From assembly GCA_959599095.1 (NCBI GenBank), contig CAUGGC010000013.1:1-61469 (forward strand): a stretch of 61,469 nucleotides of DNA. Reading direction: 5' to 3'. The translations under genes and the position numbers were made by a program. Position 1 is the first letter of the stretch, and each line of letters opens with the position of its first letter. Shown one piece after another: positions 27,442 to 36,414 of the stretch. Origin of the DNA: an uncultured Collinsella sp. (GTDB taxonomy: Bacteria > Actinomycetota > Coriobacteriia > Coriobacteriales > Coriobacteriaceae). The notes beneath the pieces are model-generated. The model made no database searches and was not told the origin of the DNA. It saw nothing but the letters and a program-made list of their open reading frames with translations.

Positions 27442-28380
27442 CTACTCCTTCGAATCGTTTTGAACTTTGCCGGCGGCCAGCATCTGCTCGAACATCGAGG
27501 CCGACTGCGAAAAGTCGCTCGGCAGCACGACCGTCGAGGTTTTACCCGTGCGAGCGAACTCCGTCATCATCTCGGACCACTGCGTAAACATGAACAGTTG
27601 GTTGGCCTCGTCATTGCCGACACCCGTCTCCTGGATGATCTCGAGCGAATCTTTGATACCCAGCGCGATGGCCTTGCGCTGGTTGGCGATGCCCTCGCCC
27701 GCCTTTTCCATAGCCTCGGCCTCGGCGGTCGCCTCGGTGACGCGCTTGATGCGGTCGGCCTCGGCGAGCTCCTGCGCGGCAGCGCGCTTGCGCTGGGCGG
27801 CATTGATGTCGTTCATGGAGTTCTCGACCTCGGTCGGCAGTGCGATTTTGGTGATGAGCGTCGACACGAGGGTGAAGCCGTAGGCGGCCATCTGCTCGGA
27901 AACGGTAGCGTTGACATCCTTGGCGATGTCATCCTTCTTGGCAAAGACCTCATCGAGTGTGTAGACGGGGATGGAGGAGCGCAGGGCGTCGGTGATGAAG
28001 TCGCGCATCTGGTCGACGGGCTCCTGCAGCATGTAGTAGCTCTTGTAGATGCCCGAATCTGCCGGGCCGGCGCCCATGTCGTAGCTCACGTGGTACTGAG
28101 CGGAGACCTCAAGGCCAATGGTCACGTTGTCCTGGGTCTTAACGTCGATGCCAAAACCATTTTTCATGGTGCGCAGACTCACCGTGGCGGCCTTGCGGTC
28201 AATCACGGGCACCTTCACGTGGAAGCCCGCGTTGACGATACGATTGAACTTACCCAAGCGCTCGATGATCACAGCGTGCTGCTGCTCAACGACGTAGCAG
28301 GCGTTGGGGAGCAGCAACAACAGGATGATGATGGGAATCAAAAGGCTGGTAAGGGCGGCGATGATACCGGAAAACAGCAT
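27442..28380 (-). CDS. SPFH/Band 7 (stomatin-like) membrane protein
   Basis: A 312-residue protein anchored by an N-terminal hydrophobic helix (about residues 5-30, with a LIPIIILLLLLP core). The SPFH domain follows (VVEQQHAVIIERLGKFNRIVNAGFHVKVPVIDR), then a coiled-coil rich in A/E/K (AQRKRAAAQELAEADRIKRVTEATAEAEAM). Members form oligomeric rings that organise membrane microdomains, often with NfeD or FtsH partners; no NfeD gene is adjacent. ATG 28380 has GGAGAG upstream. Confidence 0.92.
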   Translation of the reverse strand: MLFSGIIAALTSLLIPIIILLLLLPNACYVVEQQHAVIIERLGKFNRIVNAGFHVKVPVIDRKAATVSLRTMKNGFGIDVKTQDNVTIGLEVSAQYHVSYDMGAGPADSGIYKSYYMLQEPVDQMRDFITDALRSSIPVYTLDEVFAKKDDIAKDVNATVSEQMAAYGFTLVSTLITKIALPTEVENSMNDINAAQRKRAAAQELAEADRIKRVTEATAEAEAMEKAGEGIANQRKAIALGIKDSLEIIQETGVGNDEANQLFMFTQWSEMMTEFARTGKTSTVVLPSDFSQSASMFEQMLAAGKVQNDSKE

Positions 28381-28479
28381 GGTCTCTCCTCTGATAGGCA
28401 CACGTTGGCATTAGGATACCCGTCCAAGGAGATCGTGCATAACAAAAAAGCTCCCATTGCTGGGAGCTCTTTCAATCCA

Positions 28480-28628
28480 TGGTGCGGGCGAAAGGACGTC
28501 CGCGTATCCGCTTCGCGGATCCGCACCGGCTTCGCCCGCCTGCCGGCGGACTCGCCAGCTCGCTAAAAACGCTCCGCGTTTTCTTTACGCTCGCTCCTTC
28601 GCAGGTTCAAGTCCCCGCGGTGGGCCCA
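28480..28628 (-). repeat. tRNA-linked three-hairpin module, Leu copy
   Basis: The left 18 bases equal the 3' end of tRNA-Leu with CCA. The core shares most of 80 bases with the Arg modules, including ATCCGC-TTC-GCGGAT, CCGGC..GCCGG and AAAACGC-TCC-GCGTTTT. The right end, however, is GGTTCAAGTCCCCGCGGTGG and then GCCCA, using the Leu T-loop spelling TTCAAGTCC. A terminator copy lies at 28442-28472. Spacing to the intact gene is 189 bp. Confidence 0.75.
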
Positions 28629-28668
28629 TAACAAAAAAGCCCCCATTGCTGGGAGCTCTTTCAATCAA

Positions 28669-28755
28669 TGGTGCGGGCGAAAGGACTTGAACCTTCATGG
28701 GGTTGCCCCCATACGGACCTGAACCGTACGCGTCTGCCAATTCCGCCACGCCCGC
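28669..28755 (-). tRNA. tRNA-Leu (anticodon CAG)
   Basis: An 87-base tRNA with long variable arm (TGGGGGCAACCCCA-type stem), acceptor GCGGGCG/CGCCCGC, T-loop TTCAAGT, and encoded CCA. The anticodon loop TTCAGGT gives CAG, reading CUG. The terminator is at 28631-28661. Confidence 0.95.
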
Positions 28756-28798
28756 GTGCAGGAATTAGAATAACGGAGCGCCACCGCGAACGCAAGAA

Positions 28799-29716
28799 CT
28801 ATTTTTGAAAAAGTTTGCAGGCATTTTCCCAAGCGGCATGCGCGATTGTTTCGGCGTCCTCACCAGTGCGATCGACACGGTCGTTAACCAGCGCGTTTGC
28901 CGTAATGGAGATCATTGCGGGCTCGCATTCAAGACCGCGGATGGGCTCCGGAGCCATATACGGGCAATCCGTCTCGAACAAAATTCGATCGAGTGGGGTT
29001 GCCGCAAATGCCTCGCGCACGTCGTCGTTGCGCTTAAAGGTGGCCGCACCACCATAGGCGATATAGCAGCCCAGCTCCACAAAGCGCTCCATCGTGGCGC
29101 GGTCCTCGCCAAAACAGTGCAGCACACAACCGGCCTGGGGCACGCCCACCTCACGAAGCACGTTGTAGGCGTCCACGTGCGAGGTACGCTCCTGGTCCAT
29201 GTCCTCGTGACGCAGATGCAGTTCCACCGGCACGTTACGACACACGGCAAGCTCGAGCTGGCGCGCCATGCAGTCAATCTGCACGCTGTGGGGCGCCGGC
29301 GTGATGTCGTCGTCGTAATCCATGTGGTAGTCCAGACCTATTTCGCCAATACCGGCACACAAAGGGTCATCAAGCGCAGCAACAACCTGCGCGTGAATGT
29401 CGTCGGTATAGTCCGGCGCGCCATACGGATGCACGCCGGCAAGATACTTGATCTGCGGGATATCCTGCATCGGCAGAATTTCGCGCACGAGCCAGTCGCT
29501 ATAGTCCGTCACGCTGCGCTTGTCGGCGATGGGGTCGAAGACCGTCACCAACAGGTCGATGCCTGCCGCCTTGGCACGCACGAGTGTCTCGGGCACATCC
29601 TTGCCCCAGAACGAAAGCAGATGCGCATGTGTGTCGGCAAGCGGTGCCAAGGGCACGGGACAAGCAACCGTCTTCTTTTTCTTGGTAAACGTCACGCGTT
29701 CGGCATTAAGCGTCAT
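28799..29716 (-). CDS. TatD family metal-dependent hydrolase
   Basis: A 305-residue TIM-barrel hydrolase (DNase-like). Visible are DTHAHLL (first metal site), GIGEIGLDYH, LHLRHED, LHCFGE and ETDCPYMAPEP near the C-terminus, as in TatD/YcfH proteins. The usual PIRG follows. It is about 40 residues longer than E. coli YcfH because of an N-terminal stretch rich in K and T and loop insertions. The ATG at 29716 overlaps the end of rsmA by 11 bases, so it is translationally coupled. TatD proteins are often grouped with metG and rsmA, as here. Confidence 0.92.
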   Translation of the reverse strand: MTLNAERVTFTKKKKTVACPVPLAPLADTHAHLLSFWGKDVPETLVRAKAAGIDLLVTVFDPIADKRSVTDYSDWLVREILPMQDIPQIKYLAGVHPYGAPDYTDDIHAQVVAALDDPLCAGIGEIGLDYHMDYDDDITPAPHSVQIDCMARQLELAVCRNVPVELHLRHEDMDQERTSHVDAYNVLREVGVPQAGCVLHCFGEDRATMERFVELGCYIAYGGAATFKRNDDVREAFAATPLDRILFETDCPYMAPEPIRGLECEPAMISITANALVNDRVDRTGEDAETIAHAAWENACKLFQK

Positions 29717-30566
29717 GGGAAAGCTCCCGAGCCAGGTACACAAAGTCGGCGACGCCGAGCGTCTCGGCGCGCGTGGTGGGTGCGATACCGCAAGCCTCAA
29801 AGGCGGCATCGAGCACGTCCTTGGCAAAGCCGTTGGCGCTCATGGAATTGCGGATGGTCTTGCGACGCTGAGCAAATGCAGCGTCAATCACACGGGCCAC
29901 AAATTCGCGATCGAGTCCTTCGGGCACCACACCGTCAACACGGTCGATACGCACGACGGCCGAGTCCACGTGTGGCGCCGGCATAAAGCAACGCGGCGGC
30001 ACCTCAAAGCGACCCGTCACCTGCGCATACAGGCCAAGCTTTGCCGTATAGCCGCCATAGGTCTTGTTGCCCGGCACTGCGGCAATGCGATCGGCAACCT
30101 CCTTTTGAACCATGACCACGGCACGCTTGAGCGCGGGCATCGTCTGGAAGAACTGCAGGATGATCGTCGCCGCCACGTTATAGGGCAGGTTCGCGACAAA
30201 TACCGTCGGCTCACCGCCTGCAGCCTGTTCAATCTGCCCCGGCGTCACCTTGAGCGCGTCGCCCATGATAAAGCGGAAGTTGGCATAGTCGGCGGCATGG
30301 GCATCGAGCACCGGTTCGAGCTCAGGATCGGCCTCAATGGACGTAACGCACGCCGCTTCCTGCAGCAACGCAAGTGTCAACGTACCGCAACCCGGACCCA
30401 CCTCGAGTACGCGCTCGTCACCTGCAAGCTCGGCAAGCTCGCAGATACGCTCGATCACATGATTGTCGATTAGAAAGTTCTGGCCCAGGCGATGCTTGGT
30501 CGCAAGGCCAAACTCCTCCAGCAGCTCCCTTGTTGCCGTGGGGTTTGCCAAAGGCGAAGTTGTCAT
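29706..30566 (-). CDS. rsmA: 16S rRNA (adenine1518/1519-N6) dimethyltransferase RsmA
   Basis: A 286-residue KsgA-type enzyme that dimethylates two adenines in helix 45 during 30S assembly. Motifs are HRLGQNFLID, motif I VLEVGPGCGTLTLAL, and the catalytic NLPYNVAATI (NLPY). The C-terminal domain follows with RRKTIRNSM. It lies in the metG-rsmA-tatD order typical of Gram-positive bacteria. Confidence 0.96.
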   Translation of the reverse strand: MTTSPLANPTATRELLEEFGLATKHRLGQNFLIDNHVIERICELAELAGDERVLEVGPGCGTLTLALLQEAACVTSIEADPELEPVLDAHAADYANFRFIMGDALKVTPGQIEQAAGGEPTVFVANLPYNVAATIILQFFQTMPALKRAVVMVQKEVADRIAAVPGNKTYGGYTAKLGLYAQVTGRFEVPPRCFMPAPHVDSAVVRIDRVDGVVPEGLDREFVARVIDAAFAQRRKTIRNSMSANGFAKDVLDAAFEACGIAPTTRAETLGVADFVYLARELSHDA

Positions 30567-30603
30567 AGTTGCCTCCTTAGCATGATGGCGGCGTCTTGAA
30601 ACG

Positions 30604-30635
30604 AAAGGGCATGGACCGTTGCGGCCATGCCCTTA
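30604..30635 (-). terminator. Stem-loop after metG
   Basis: AAGGGCATGG/CCATGCCCTT arms (10 bp) with a 9-base loop, between metG and rsmA. The T-run is broken (TTTCGTTTC), so partial read-through into rsmA is possible. Confidence 0.6.
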
Positions 30636-30676
30636 CATCTAAACAGCAAATTGCCGATATGGCGCTCGCGCGGTCT

Positions 30677-32278
30677 CTACGCCAGACGCGGGAACAGCGG
30701 ATCGCCCTTCTCGACGGGCTGACCACCAGCAAGCAGGCCCCAAGCGCAAATGCCCTTGAGGTCGTCGGTCGCGGCCTCGTTCTCGCAGGACAGGCGGCGC
30801 AGGGCCTCGACAGAGGTCTGAGGCATGAGCGGCATCAGCAGGTGAGCGGCAATGCGGATGGCCTCGAGCAGGTTGTAGATCACAAACGCCAGCTCGTCAG
30901 CCTTGGCCTCGTCCTTGGCAAGTGCCCAGGGCTCGGAGTCCTCGATGTAGTGGTTGGCGGCGTGGATGAGCTCCATGACCTCATCCTTGGCTCCGCCGTA
31001 ATCGAGCACGTCCATCTTGGCCATGTAGCGGTCGACCAGGCCATCGGCGATCTTTGCCAGCGGGTTGTCGAACGCATCGAACGATGCGGGCTTGGCGGGC
31101 GCGCAACCGTCAAAGTACTTGCCGCTCATGTTGAGCGAACGCGAGATAAGGTTGCCCCAGCTGTTGGCCAGGTCGGCGTTGTAGACCTGCTCCATGCGAT
31201 CGAAGCTGATGGCGCCGTCGGTGCCGGGGACCACGTCGGTCATAAAGTAATAGCGGTAGCCCTCGACGCCCAGCATGTCGATAACATCCTGCGGAGCGAT
31301 GGCGTTGCCGCGGCTCTTGGACATCTTCTCGGCCTTACCGGTCTCGGCATTGCGCACGGTCAGGAAGCCGTGGGCAAAGACGTGCTCGGGCAGGGCCTCG
31401 CCGATGGCCATGAGCATCGCGGGCCAAATGACGCAGTGGAAGCGGATGATGTCCTTACCCACGATGTGGAACTGCGCGGGCCAGCGATAGGCCAGCTCGG
31501 CACGGGCCTCGTCGGTGTCGACACCGTAGCCGACGGCCGTCATATAGTTGAGCAACGCATCGAACCACACGTAGGTCACGTGACCCTCGTCAAACGGGAC
31601 CTGAATGCCCCAGTCAAAGCTCGTACGGCTCACGGAAAGGTCGTTAAGGCCGCCCTCGACAAAGCTACGTACCTCGTTCATGCGGAACGCAGGCTCGACA
31701 AAGTCGGGGTGCTCGTCATAGAGCTTGAGAAGCTTGTCCTGGAAGGCGGAAAGCTTAAAGAAGTAGGACTCCTCCTGCACGCGCTCAAGCGGACGGTGGC
31801 AGTCGGGGCATAGATGCTGGCCGACGCTGCCGTACTCCTCGTCGCCCTTCTGGACCTGCGTATCAGTGAAGTAGGTCTCGTCAGGCACGCAATACCAACC
31901 GTCGTAGCTGCCCTTATACAGGTAACCGGACTCCTTCATGCGCTCCCACAGGTACTGCACGGCATGATGCTGGCGCGGCTCGGTGGTGCGGATGAAGTCG
32001 TCGTTGGAAATCTCGAGCTTGCTCCAAAGCTCCTTGAAGTGCGGGGCCTGGCTATCGGTCCACTCCTGCGGCGTCATGCCATGCTTGGCTGCGGCCTCGG
32101 CGACCTTCTCGCCGTGCTCGTCCATGCCGGTCAGGAACTTGACGTTATAGCCGGCGGAGCGGCGATAGCGAGCCTGAACGTCGGCGATGATGGTGGAATA
32201 AGCCGTGCCCAGGTGCGGATCGGCGTTGACGTAGTAGATGGGCGTCGTGATAAAGAACGAAGGCTTGCTTTGATCCAT
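30677..32278 (-). CDS. metG: Methionyl-tRNA synthetase
   Basis: A 533-residue class I synthetase. The HIGH-type motif appears as PHLGTAYST near residue 22, and KMSKSRGN is the second catalytic motif. A single CPDC pair in the connective peptide (residues about 150) fits the one-zinc or zincless short form. There is no C-terminal EMAP-like tRNA-binding domain, which is common for this MetG type. ATG 32278 has GGAGG 9 bases upstream. Spacing to rsmI is 69 bases. Confidence 0.96.
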   Translation of the reverse strand: MDQSKPSFFITTPIYYVNADPHLGTAYSTIIADVQARYRRSAGYNVKFLTGMDEHGEKVAEAAAKHGMTPQEWTDSQAPHFKELWSKLEISNDDFIRTTEPRQHHAVQYLWERMKESGYLYKGSYDGWYCVPDETYFTDTQVQKGDEEYGSVGQHLCPDCHRPLERVQEESYFFKLSAFQDKLLKLYDEHPDFVEPAFRMNEVRSFVEGGLNDLSVSRTSFDWGIQVPFDEGHVTYVWFDALLNYMTAVGYGVDTDEARAELAYRWPAQFHIVGKDIIRFHCVIWPAMLMAIGEALPEHVFAHGFLTVRNAETGKAEKMSKSRGNAIAPQDVIDMLGVEGYRYYFMTDVVPGTDGAISFDRMEQVYNADLANSWGNLISRSLNMSGKYFDGCAPAKPASFDAFDNPLAKIADGLVDRYMAKMDVLDYGGAKDEVMELIHAANHYIEDSEPWALAKDEAKADELAFVIYNLLEAIRIAAHLLMPLMPQTSVEALRRLSCENEAATDDLKGICAWGLLAGGQPVEKGDPLFPRLA

Positions 32279-32347
32279 GGGGTTTGTCCTCCAGAAAAAC
32301 GTTGCATACAGGGGATGATTCTAGCGCAAGGGCTGGATATCCTCCAT

Positions 32348-33226
32348 CTATTGCATATCGAGCACCATGGCATAGACATCGCGCTTGCGGCGCGAATACT
32401 TCTGAGACAGGCGCTTGGCCACCGCAGAGGCGGGCTCCCCCTCCTCGAGCGCGGTGCGGATATCCTCGCGCAGGGCATCGTCGGGATCCGCTACCGCAGC
32501 GCCAACCGGCGCGATGCCGGCCTCCTCGTCCTCGCTCGGCGGCGCGATGACCAGCGCAATCTCGCCCTTTACCTCGCCGCGAGCACGCAGCTCCTCGGCA
32601 AGCTGGTCAGCGGGCCCGCGCAAGACCTCCTCGTGCAGCTTGGTGAGTTCGCGGCAGACGGCGACCTCACGCTGGGGAAAGACCTCCGCCACGGCCTCGA
32701 GCGTCGCCACGATACGATGTGGAGACTCGTAGAAGATGAGTGCGCCAGGCACCACGGCAAGGCGCTGCAAACGGCGCACACGGTCGCCGTGCTTTCGGCC
32801 CAAAAAGCCCTCGAAGAAAAAATGCTCGCAGGGAATGCCGGACGAAACAAGCGCCGTGACGCAAGCAGAGGGCCCGGGAATAACTTCGACGGGCACATCG
32901 GCCTCACGCGCCGCCTCGACCAGCGCCTGGCCGGGATCGGACACGCTCGGCATGCCGGCGTCCGAGGCAAAGGCGAGGGTCTCCCCCGCCAGCAGACGGT
33001 CGACCAGGCCGGCAGCGCGGCTAGCGATCACATTCTCGTCGCAACGGACAAGCGGCTTGGAAATGCCCAGGTGCATCAGCAGCTTTGACGTCACACGCGT
33101 GTCTTCGCAGCAAATGGCATCGGCGGCGGCAAAAGCCTCGCCAACGCGCGGGGACAGGTCGCCTAGGTTGCCGATGGGCGTGCCGACCACATAGAGTTTG
33201 CCCGTATGGGCGCTGTTTTGCGTCAT
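32348..33226 (-). CDS. rsmI: 16S rRNA (cytidine1402-2'-O)-methyltransferase RsmI
   Basis: A 292-residue tetrapyrrole-methylase-fold enzyme. Family marks are LYVVGTPIGNLGDLSPR, CEDTRVTSKLL, SDAGMPSVSDPG, VIPGPSACVTALV and FYESPHRI. A C-terminal helical part follows (RTALEEGEPASAVAKRLSQKYSRRKRDVYAMV). It methylates C1402 in the ribosomal decoding centre. It starts 6 bases after the GH5-like gene, so the two share a transcript. Confidence 0.95.
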   Translation of the reverse strand: MTQNSAHTGKLYVVGTPIGNLGDLSPRVGEAFAAADAICCEDTRVTSKLLMHLGISKPLVRCDENVIASRAAGLVDRLLAGETLAFASDAGMPSVSDPGQALVEAAREADVPVEVIPGPSACVTALVSSGIPCEHFFFEGFLGRKHGDRVRRLQRLAVVPGALIFYESPHRIVATLEAVAEVFPQREVAVCRELTKLHEEVLRGPADQLAEELRARGEVKGEIALVIAPPSEDEEAGIAPVGAAVADPDDALREDIRTALEEGEPASAVAKRLSQKYSRRKRDVYAMVLDMQ

Positions 33227-33232
33227 ATCAAC

Positions 33233-34294
33233 CTATTCAATCATGCCGCGCTCGAGCGTACCGAGCGCCGCGCGGGCGTCCCATGCTGCAATGCGCTTCT
33301 CGGTCTTCCACGTTTGGAAGAACCAACCGGCAGCCGGCGCAAACGAAGCCAGCTGGTTGGCGATAAACACGCGCTCGTAGGCATTGCGGCCCTCGGGCGT
33401 AACCGACGAGTTGGCAAATATCGCCGCACCCGACCATTCGCCCACCAGCACGGGGAACCCAGTCGAAATCGCCTCTTTGAGCTCGCGCTTGTTGCGCGAA
33501 ATCGCCGTCGTCAGCCCGCGGGGGCTCGTGATGTCGAGCGCATATTCGTCACGGTAATGGTACAGGTGAAGGTCCATGTAGACGTTCTTGTACTTGGCGC
33601 CGCGCATAAAATGCTTCCACTCGCTGGGATGCCCCGACGACGAGAAGACGACGATCTTATCCTCGGGCATATACGAACGAACGAGCTCGTAGGCATCGCG
33701 ATAGAAATTGCGCAGGTAGTGGGCCGGAATGCCATCCGTCATGGTGAAGAGGCTCTTGCGAACGCTCATCTGCGGCGTGTCCAGCAGCTCAATGCCCAGC
33801 AGGCTCTCGGCCTCGCCATAGCGATCGGCCAAGCGCTCGAGCACGTCGAGTGCGACGTGACGGCCGTTGGTGGACGAATGCCACTCGGCGACAGCCTCCG
33901 GCGTGGTGGGCGAATCGTTGGAATCGCCCTGGCCACCGGGCACGGTTGCCAGATCGAGCAGCACGCGGATGTCGTACTTGGCAGCCCACTCAATTGCACG
34001 GTCAATGTAGTCGACAACCGAGATGTAGGACGCATCGGACCCCTGTGAGCCAAAGGCATACCAGGGCACCGGCAGACGCACGGCATTGAGGCCAATCTGC
34101 GCCATGCGGCGAAAATCATCCTCGCTCACAAACGTCTCGTAATGGCGGCGCATGCGCTCGTTGTAAGCGGCGGTACCCATGGCCTCCTGCAGCTCGGCTG
34201 CGTTGGATGCACCGGTCGCCGCGTACAGCGACGGGGTCACCCAAGGCTCGGGAATAAACCAGCCAGAGAGATTAACGCCGAGTATCCTCTCCAT
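33233..34294 (-). CDS. GH5-like (exo-1,3-glucanase type) protein with altered active site
   Basis: A 353-residue cytosolic-looking protein without signal peptide, in the style of GH5 exo-beta-1,3-glucanases: GVNLSGWFIPEPWVTPSLY at the N-terminus, NAVRLPVPWYA, LDLATVPGGQGDSNDS, DLHLYHY, and VGEWSG with nucleophile E286. The usual acid/base motif N-E-P after ..GIELL is D172-T173-P174, so the catalytic acid glutamate is missing. This points to loss or change of activity, perhaps sugar binding only. ATG 34294 has AGGGGG upstream; an upstream in-frame extension has no support. It leads the rsmI-metG run. Confidence 0.75.
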   Translation of the reverse strand: MERILGVNLSGWFIPEPWVTPSLYAATGASNAAELQEAMGTAAYNERMRRHYETFVSEDDFRRMAQIGLNAVRLPVPWYAFGSQGSDASYISVVDYIDRAIEWAAKYDIRVLLDLATVPGGQGDSNDSPTTPEAVAEWHSSTNGRHVALDVLERLADRYGEAESLLGIELLDTPQMSVRKSLFTMTDGIPAHYLRNFYRDAYELVRSYMPEDKIVVFSSSGHPSEWKHFMRGAKYKNVYMDLHLYHYRDEYALDITSPRGLTTAISRNKRELKEAISTGFPVLVGEWSGAAIFANSSVTPEGRNAYERVFIANQLASFAPAAGWFFQTWKTEKRIAAWDARAALGTLERGMIE

Positions 34295-34588
34295 CACTGC
34301 CCCCTTCGGATCATGCAGGTCGAACCCGCATCGTATTGCGTAGGATAAGTATCGTTTTGAGTATACCCGCGTGTGCGGACAGGCGACCGAACGGTCTGCA
34401 AAGTGACGCGAAAGTGGGAGGAATGTCTGGGAGCAGACGGGCTCGGAATGGTGCGACAAGGTGCGTACGCGCGCCGGAGGCAGGCACCGGAAAGCGCGTC
34501 CCGTTCTGAGCCCTTATTCTGGGACGCAGTTTCCGCAGAACCCTACATAAAAGAAAAGGACCCCTTTGCAGAGGTCCTAGTCAATTCA
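34295..34588. other. Noncoding stretch between GH5-like gene and the Phe module
   Basis: No convincing gene. It contains GTGACGCGAAAGTGGGAGG (34403-34421) and a GTCT/AGAC mini-hairpin that resemble the centre of family A repeats, but no clear long arms. A GCGTCCC..GGGACGC inverted pair lies at 34496-34527. A terminator copy of the Phe locus ends it (34553-34580). Confidence 0.4.
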
Positions 34589-34733
34589 AGGTGGCGGGGA
34601 AGGGAATCGCGTCCGCGCGCTGCGCGGACGGACCGCTGCGGCGCTTACGCGCCTTGCGAGCTGCGCTGGCAAACGCTTACGCGTTTACTCAGCTCCGCGC
34701 CCTCACGGGGTTCGATTCCATGTGGGGGCTGCA
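34589..34733 (-). repeat. tRNA-linked three-hairpin module, Phe copy
   Basis: The left 21 bases repeat the tRNA-Phe 3' end, including its unusual CCT. The core has GTCCGCGC-GCT-GCGCGGAC, GGCGC-TTAC-GCGCC, and GAGCTG/CAGCTC enclosing AAACGC-TTAC-GCGTTT. The stems differ in sequence from the other modules but the layout is the same. The right end is GGTTCGATTCCATGTGGGGG and CTGCA. Spacing to the intact gene is 186 bp. Confidence 0.72.
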
Positions 34734-34777
34734 TAAAAGAAAAGGACCCCTTTGCAGAGGTCCTAGTCAATTCAAGG

Positions 34778-34850
<73 letters not shown>

Positions 34851-34973
34851 ATTTGAGGTGTGCCTTGTTTCAAGGCTTGATTAGTATAACCAAGGACGCG
34901 TTCCGGTCAACCGAGAATTTTAAAAAAGTTTTTGAGCACAGCCTCGGTTCTATAAATCGGCACGTCAGAGACA

Positions 34974-35261
34974 TCAGCCGGCAGCAAGAAGTTTTTCGCT
35001 CAGAGCCGCACGGGCAAACTCACTTGGCGTCATCCCCTCGGCAGCCGCCCGTCGACGAATGGCCTCCTTCATTCCCAGAGGAATCTTGACCGACAACGTT
35101 GCCGTCCCCTCACCTGAGAGCGGGGGCCGTCCATGCACGATCCCACCAACGGTATGTTCGCCATCCGGAAACTCTCCGCGCTCGTACGACTCGCACCACG
35201 CGTCAATCATTTCATCCGTTACAACCTGACCATTAGCGGCCGTATACGTCTTGCCCATCAT
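34974..35261 (-). CDS. Ribbon-helix-helix antitoxin-like protein
   Basis: A 95-residue protein with a flexible N-terminus (TYTAANGQVVTDEMIDAWCESYERGEFPDG) and a C-terminal ribbon-helix-helix: ATLSVKIPLGMKEAIRRRAAAEGMTPSEFARAAL. RHH antitoxins bind DNA as dimers and neutralise a partner toxin. The ATGATG start overlaps the TGA stop of the upstream toxin gene, so the two are coupled. The toxin frame is broken, leaving this as a possible orphan antitoxin. Confidence 0.75.
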   Translation of the reverse strand: MMGKTYTAANGQVVTDEMIDAWCESYERGEFPDGEHTVGGIVHGRPPLSGEGTATLSVKIPLGMKEAIRRRAAAEGMTPSEFARAALSEKLLAAG

Positions 35262-35523
35262 CGACCCCTTTGCCGAGCCCGTTCAATCTCCTGCCAAAAT
35301 TTCTTCTGGACTGGAGACAAGGCATGAATGATAAGCCACCCACGGACAAGCTCGACCGCGACAAGCTCCACGCTTCGTCCGTCTGGGGCCATCCAATCGC
35401 AAGCCATCTCGGCGGCTCGTCCTTCGACTCGCGACGAATGCACTCAGTAACCGCAAGCCAAGCGCTAAGCACCTGCTTTTCCGTCAGGTGCTTTTTAGCG
35501 TTGGGATGGATCTCAACATCCAT
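35258..35523 (-). pseudogene. Toxin-like gene with a single-base frameshift
   Basis: Read in two frames it makes one plausible small toxin: MDVEIHPNAKKHLTEKQVLS through RWLAIGW in the first frame, then PDGRSVELVAVELVRGWLII..HALSPVQKKFWQEIERARQRG in the second. The change is at about 35386-35391, where one G or C in TGGCCCC seems missing. The first frame alone runs on without toxin-like sequence. ATG 35523 has GGAGGAGA upstream. It overlaps the RHH antitoxin as type II pairs do. A real mutation, a sequencing error or programmed shifting are all possible. Confidence 0.6.
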
Positions 35524-35581
35524 GCATCTTCTCCTCCATCTTACCCAATTTCGTATGACGAAAGTCCGCTGTCGCCAATTC

Positions 35582-35941
35582 TTAAGCCGGCACGCGTTGG
35601 AGAGCAGGGGTCGAAACAATGATTGAAGGGCGCTCTAGTGCGGCCCAGGCGCCGGGGCAGGAGCACATACGCCAGGGACGTACGTTTTCGTAGCGCGCGA
35701 GGATATTGCCGTCGCGATCGATGAAGGCGATGTCGATGGGATAGGCCATAAAACACGTATGGACCGAAGAGCAGCGTGGAAACGCCATGACGAGCGGCAA
35801 GCCGTTGGCGGCAACCGGACGCCGTCCCAGCATGCCGCGCAGGCGCACGACAAACGACTCCGCCACCGCAAACTCGGCCGGCGTCCAACCCAGCCTATGG
35901 AGTGCCCGCGCGTAGGCGATGTAGGACGAGACCGCGGTCAC
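35582..35941 (-). CDS. DUF192 domain protein at the end of the tad operon
   Basis: A 119-residue protein with most of the DUF192 fold: SFVVRLRGMLGRRP, MAFPRCSSVHTCFMAYPIDIAFIDRDGNIL and a closing P..CSCPGAWAALE. DUF192 proteins are small, often exported, of unknown biochemical role. The GTG at 35941 overlaps the TGA of the preceding TadE-like gene (ATGTGA), so it belongs to the tad operon. No signal peptide is seen. Confidence 0.75.
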   Translation of the reverse strand: MTAVSSYIAYARALHRLGWTPAEFAVAESFVVRLRGMLGRRPVAANGLPLVMAFPRCSSVHTCFMAYPIDIAFIDRDGNILARYENVRPWRMCSCPGAWAALERPSIIVSTPALQRVPA

Positions 35942-36414
35942 ATGACCACCCCCGGACGCCATGGATCGACCGTCACCGCGCGCTCGTGCGACAACGTTGT
36001 CGGCGCCCCCAGCGGAACGCCAGCGATGCTGAGAGAAGTCGGCCACGGCTCATAGTGCATGGTGCAGGTGTAGGTCCTAAACGTACCGGATAGGGAGAGC
36101 AGGCTACCATCCGATGCCTCCGCGCCTTGCTCGCTCGACACTTCGATCTGCAAGTCATAGCCTTCCATGGCATTCAGAATTTGAGTCTGAACCGTCGCCG
36201 AGGCATCGGCAGAGCTTTCGTCGCCCTCCCCCTCCGACGCCACGGCGTGCGCCAACACGATGTCGGGCACCACGCGGTCGAAGCGCGCGACAGCGCTGGC
36301 AAAGATCATGACGTTGTATACGATGAGTGCCAGCACCAGCAAAACGGGCGTAACCACTGCCATCTCCACCGTCGCTTGGGCGCGCTCCTCGCGCAGACGC
36401 ATGCGGATACTCAT
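35938..36414 (-). CDS. TadE-like pseudopilin protein
   Basis: A 158-residue protein with the TadE N-terminus RLREERAQATVEMAVVTPVLLVLALIVYNVMIF: short basic lead, E-rich stretch, then one membrane helix (about 17-37). The outside domain is Ser/Ala/Glu-rich. The ATG overlaps the TAA of TadG by one base (TAATG). TadE-type proteins are minor pseudopilins needed for Flp pilus biogenesis. Confidence 0.8.
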   Translation of the reverse strand: MSIRMRLREERAQATVEMAVVTPVLLVLALIVYNVMIFASAVARFDRVVPDIVLAHAVASEGEGDESSADASATVQTQILNAMEGYDLQIEVSSEQGAEASDGSLLSLSGTFRTYTCTMHYEPWPTSLSIAGVPLGAPTTLSHERAVTVDPWRPGVVM

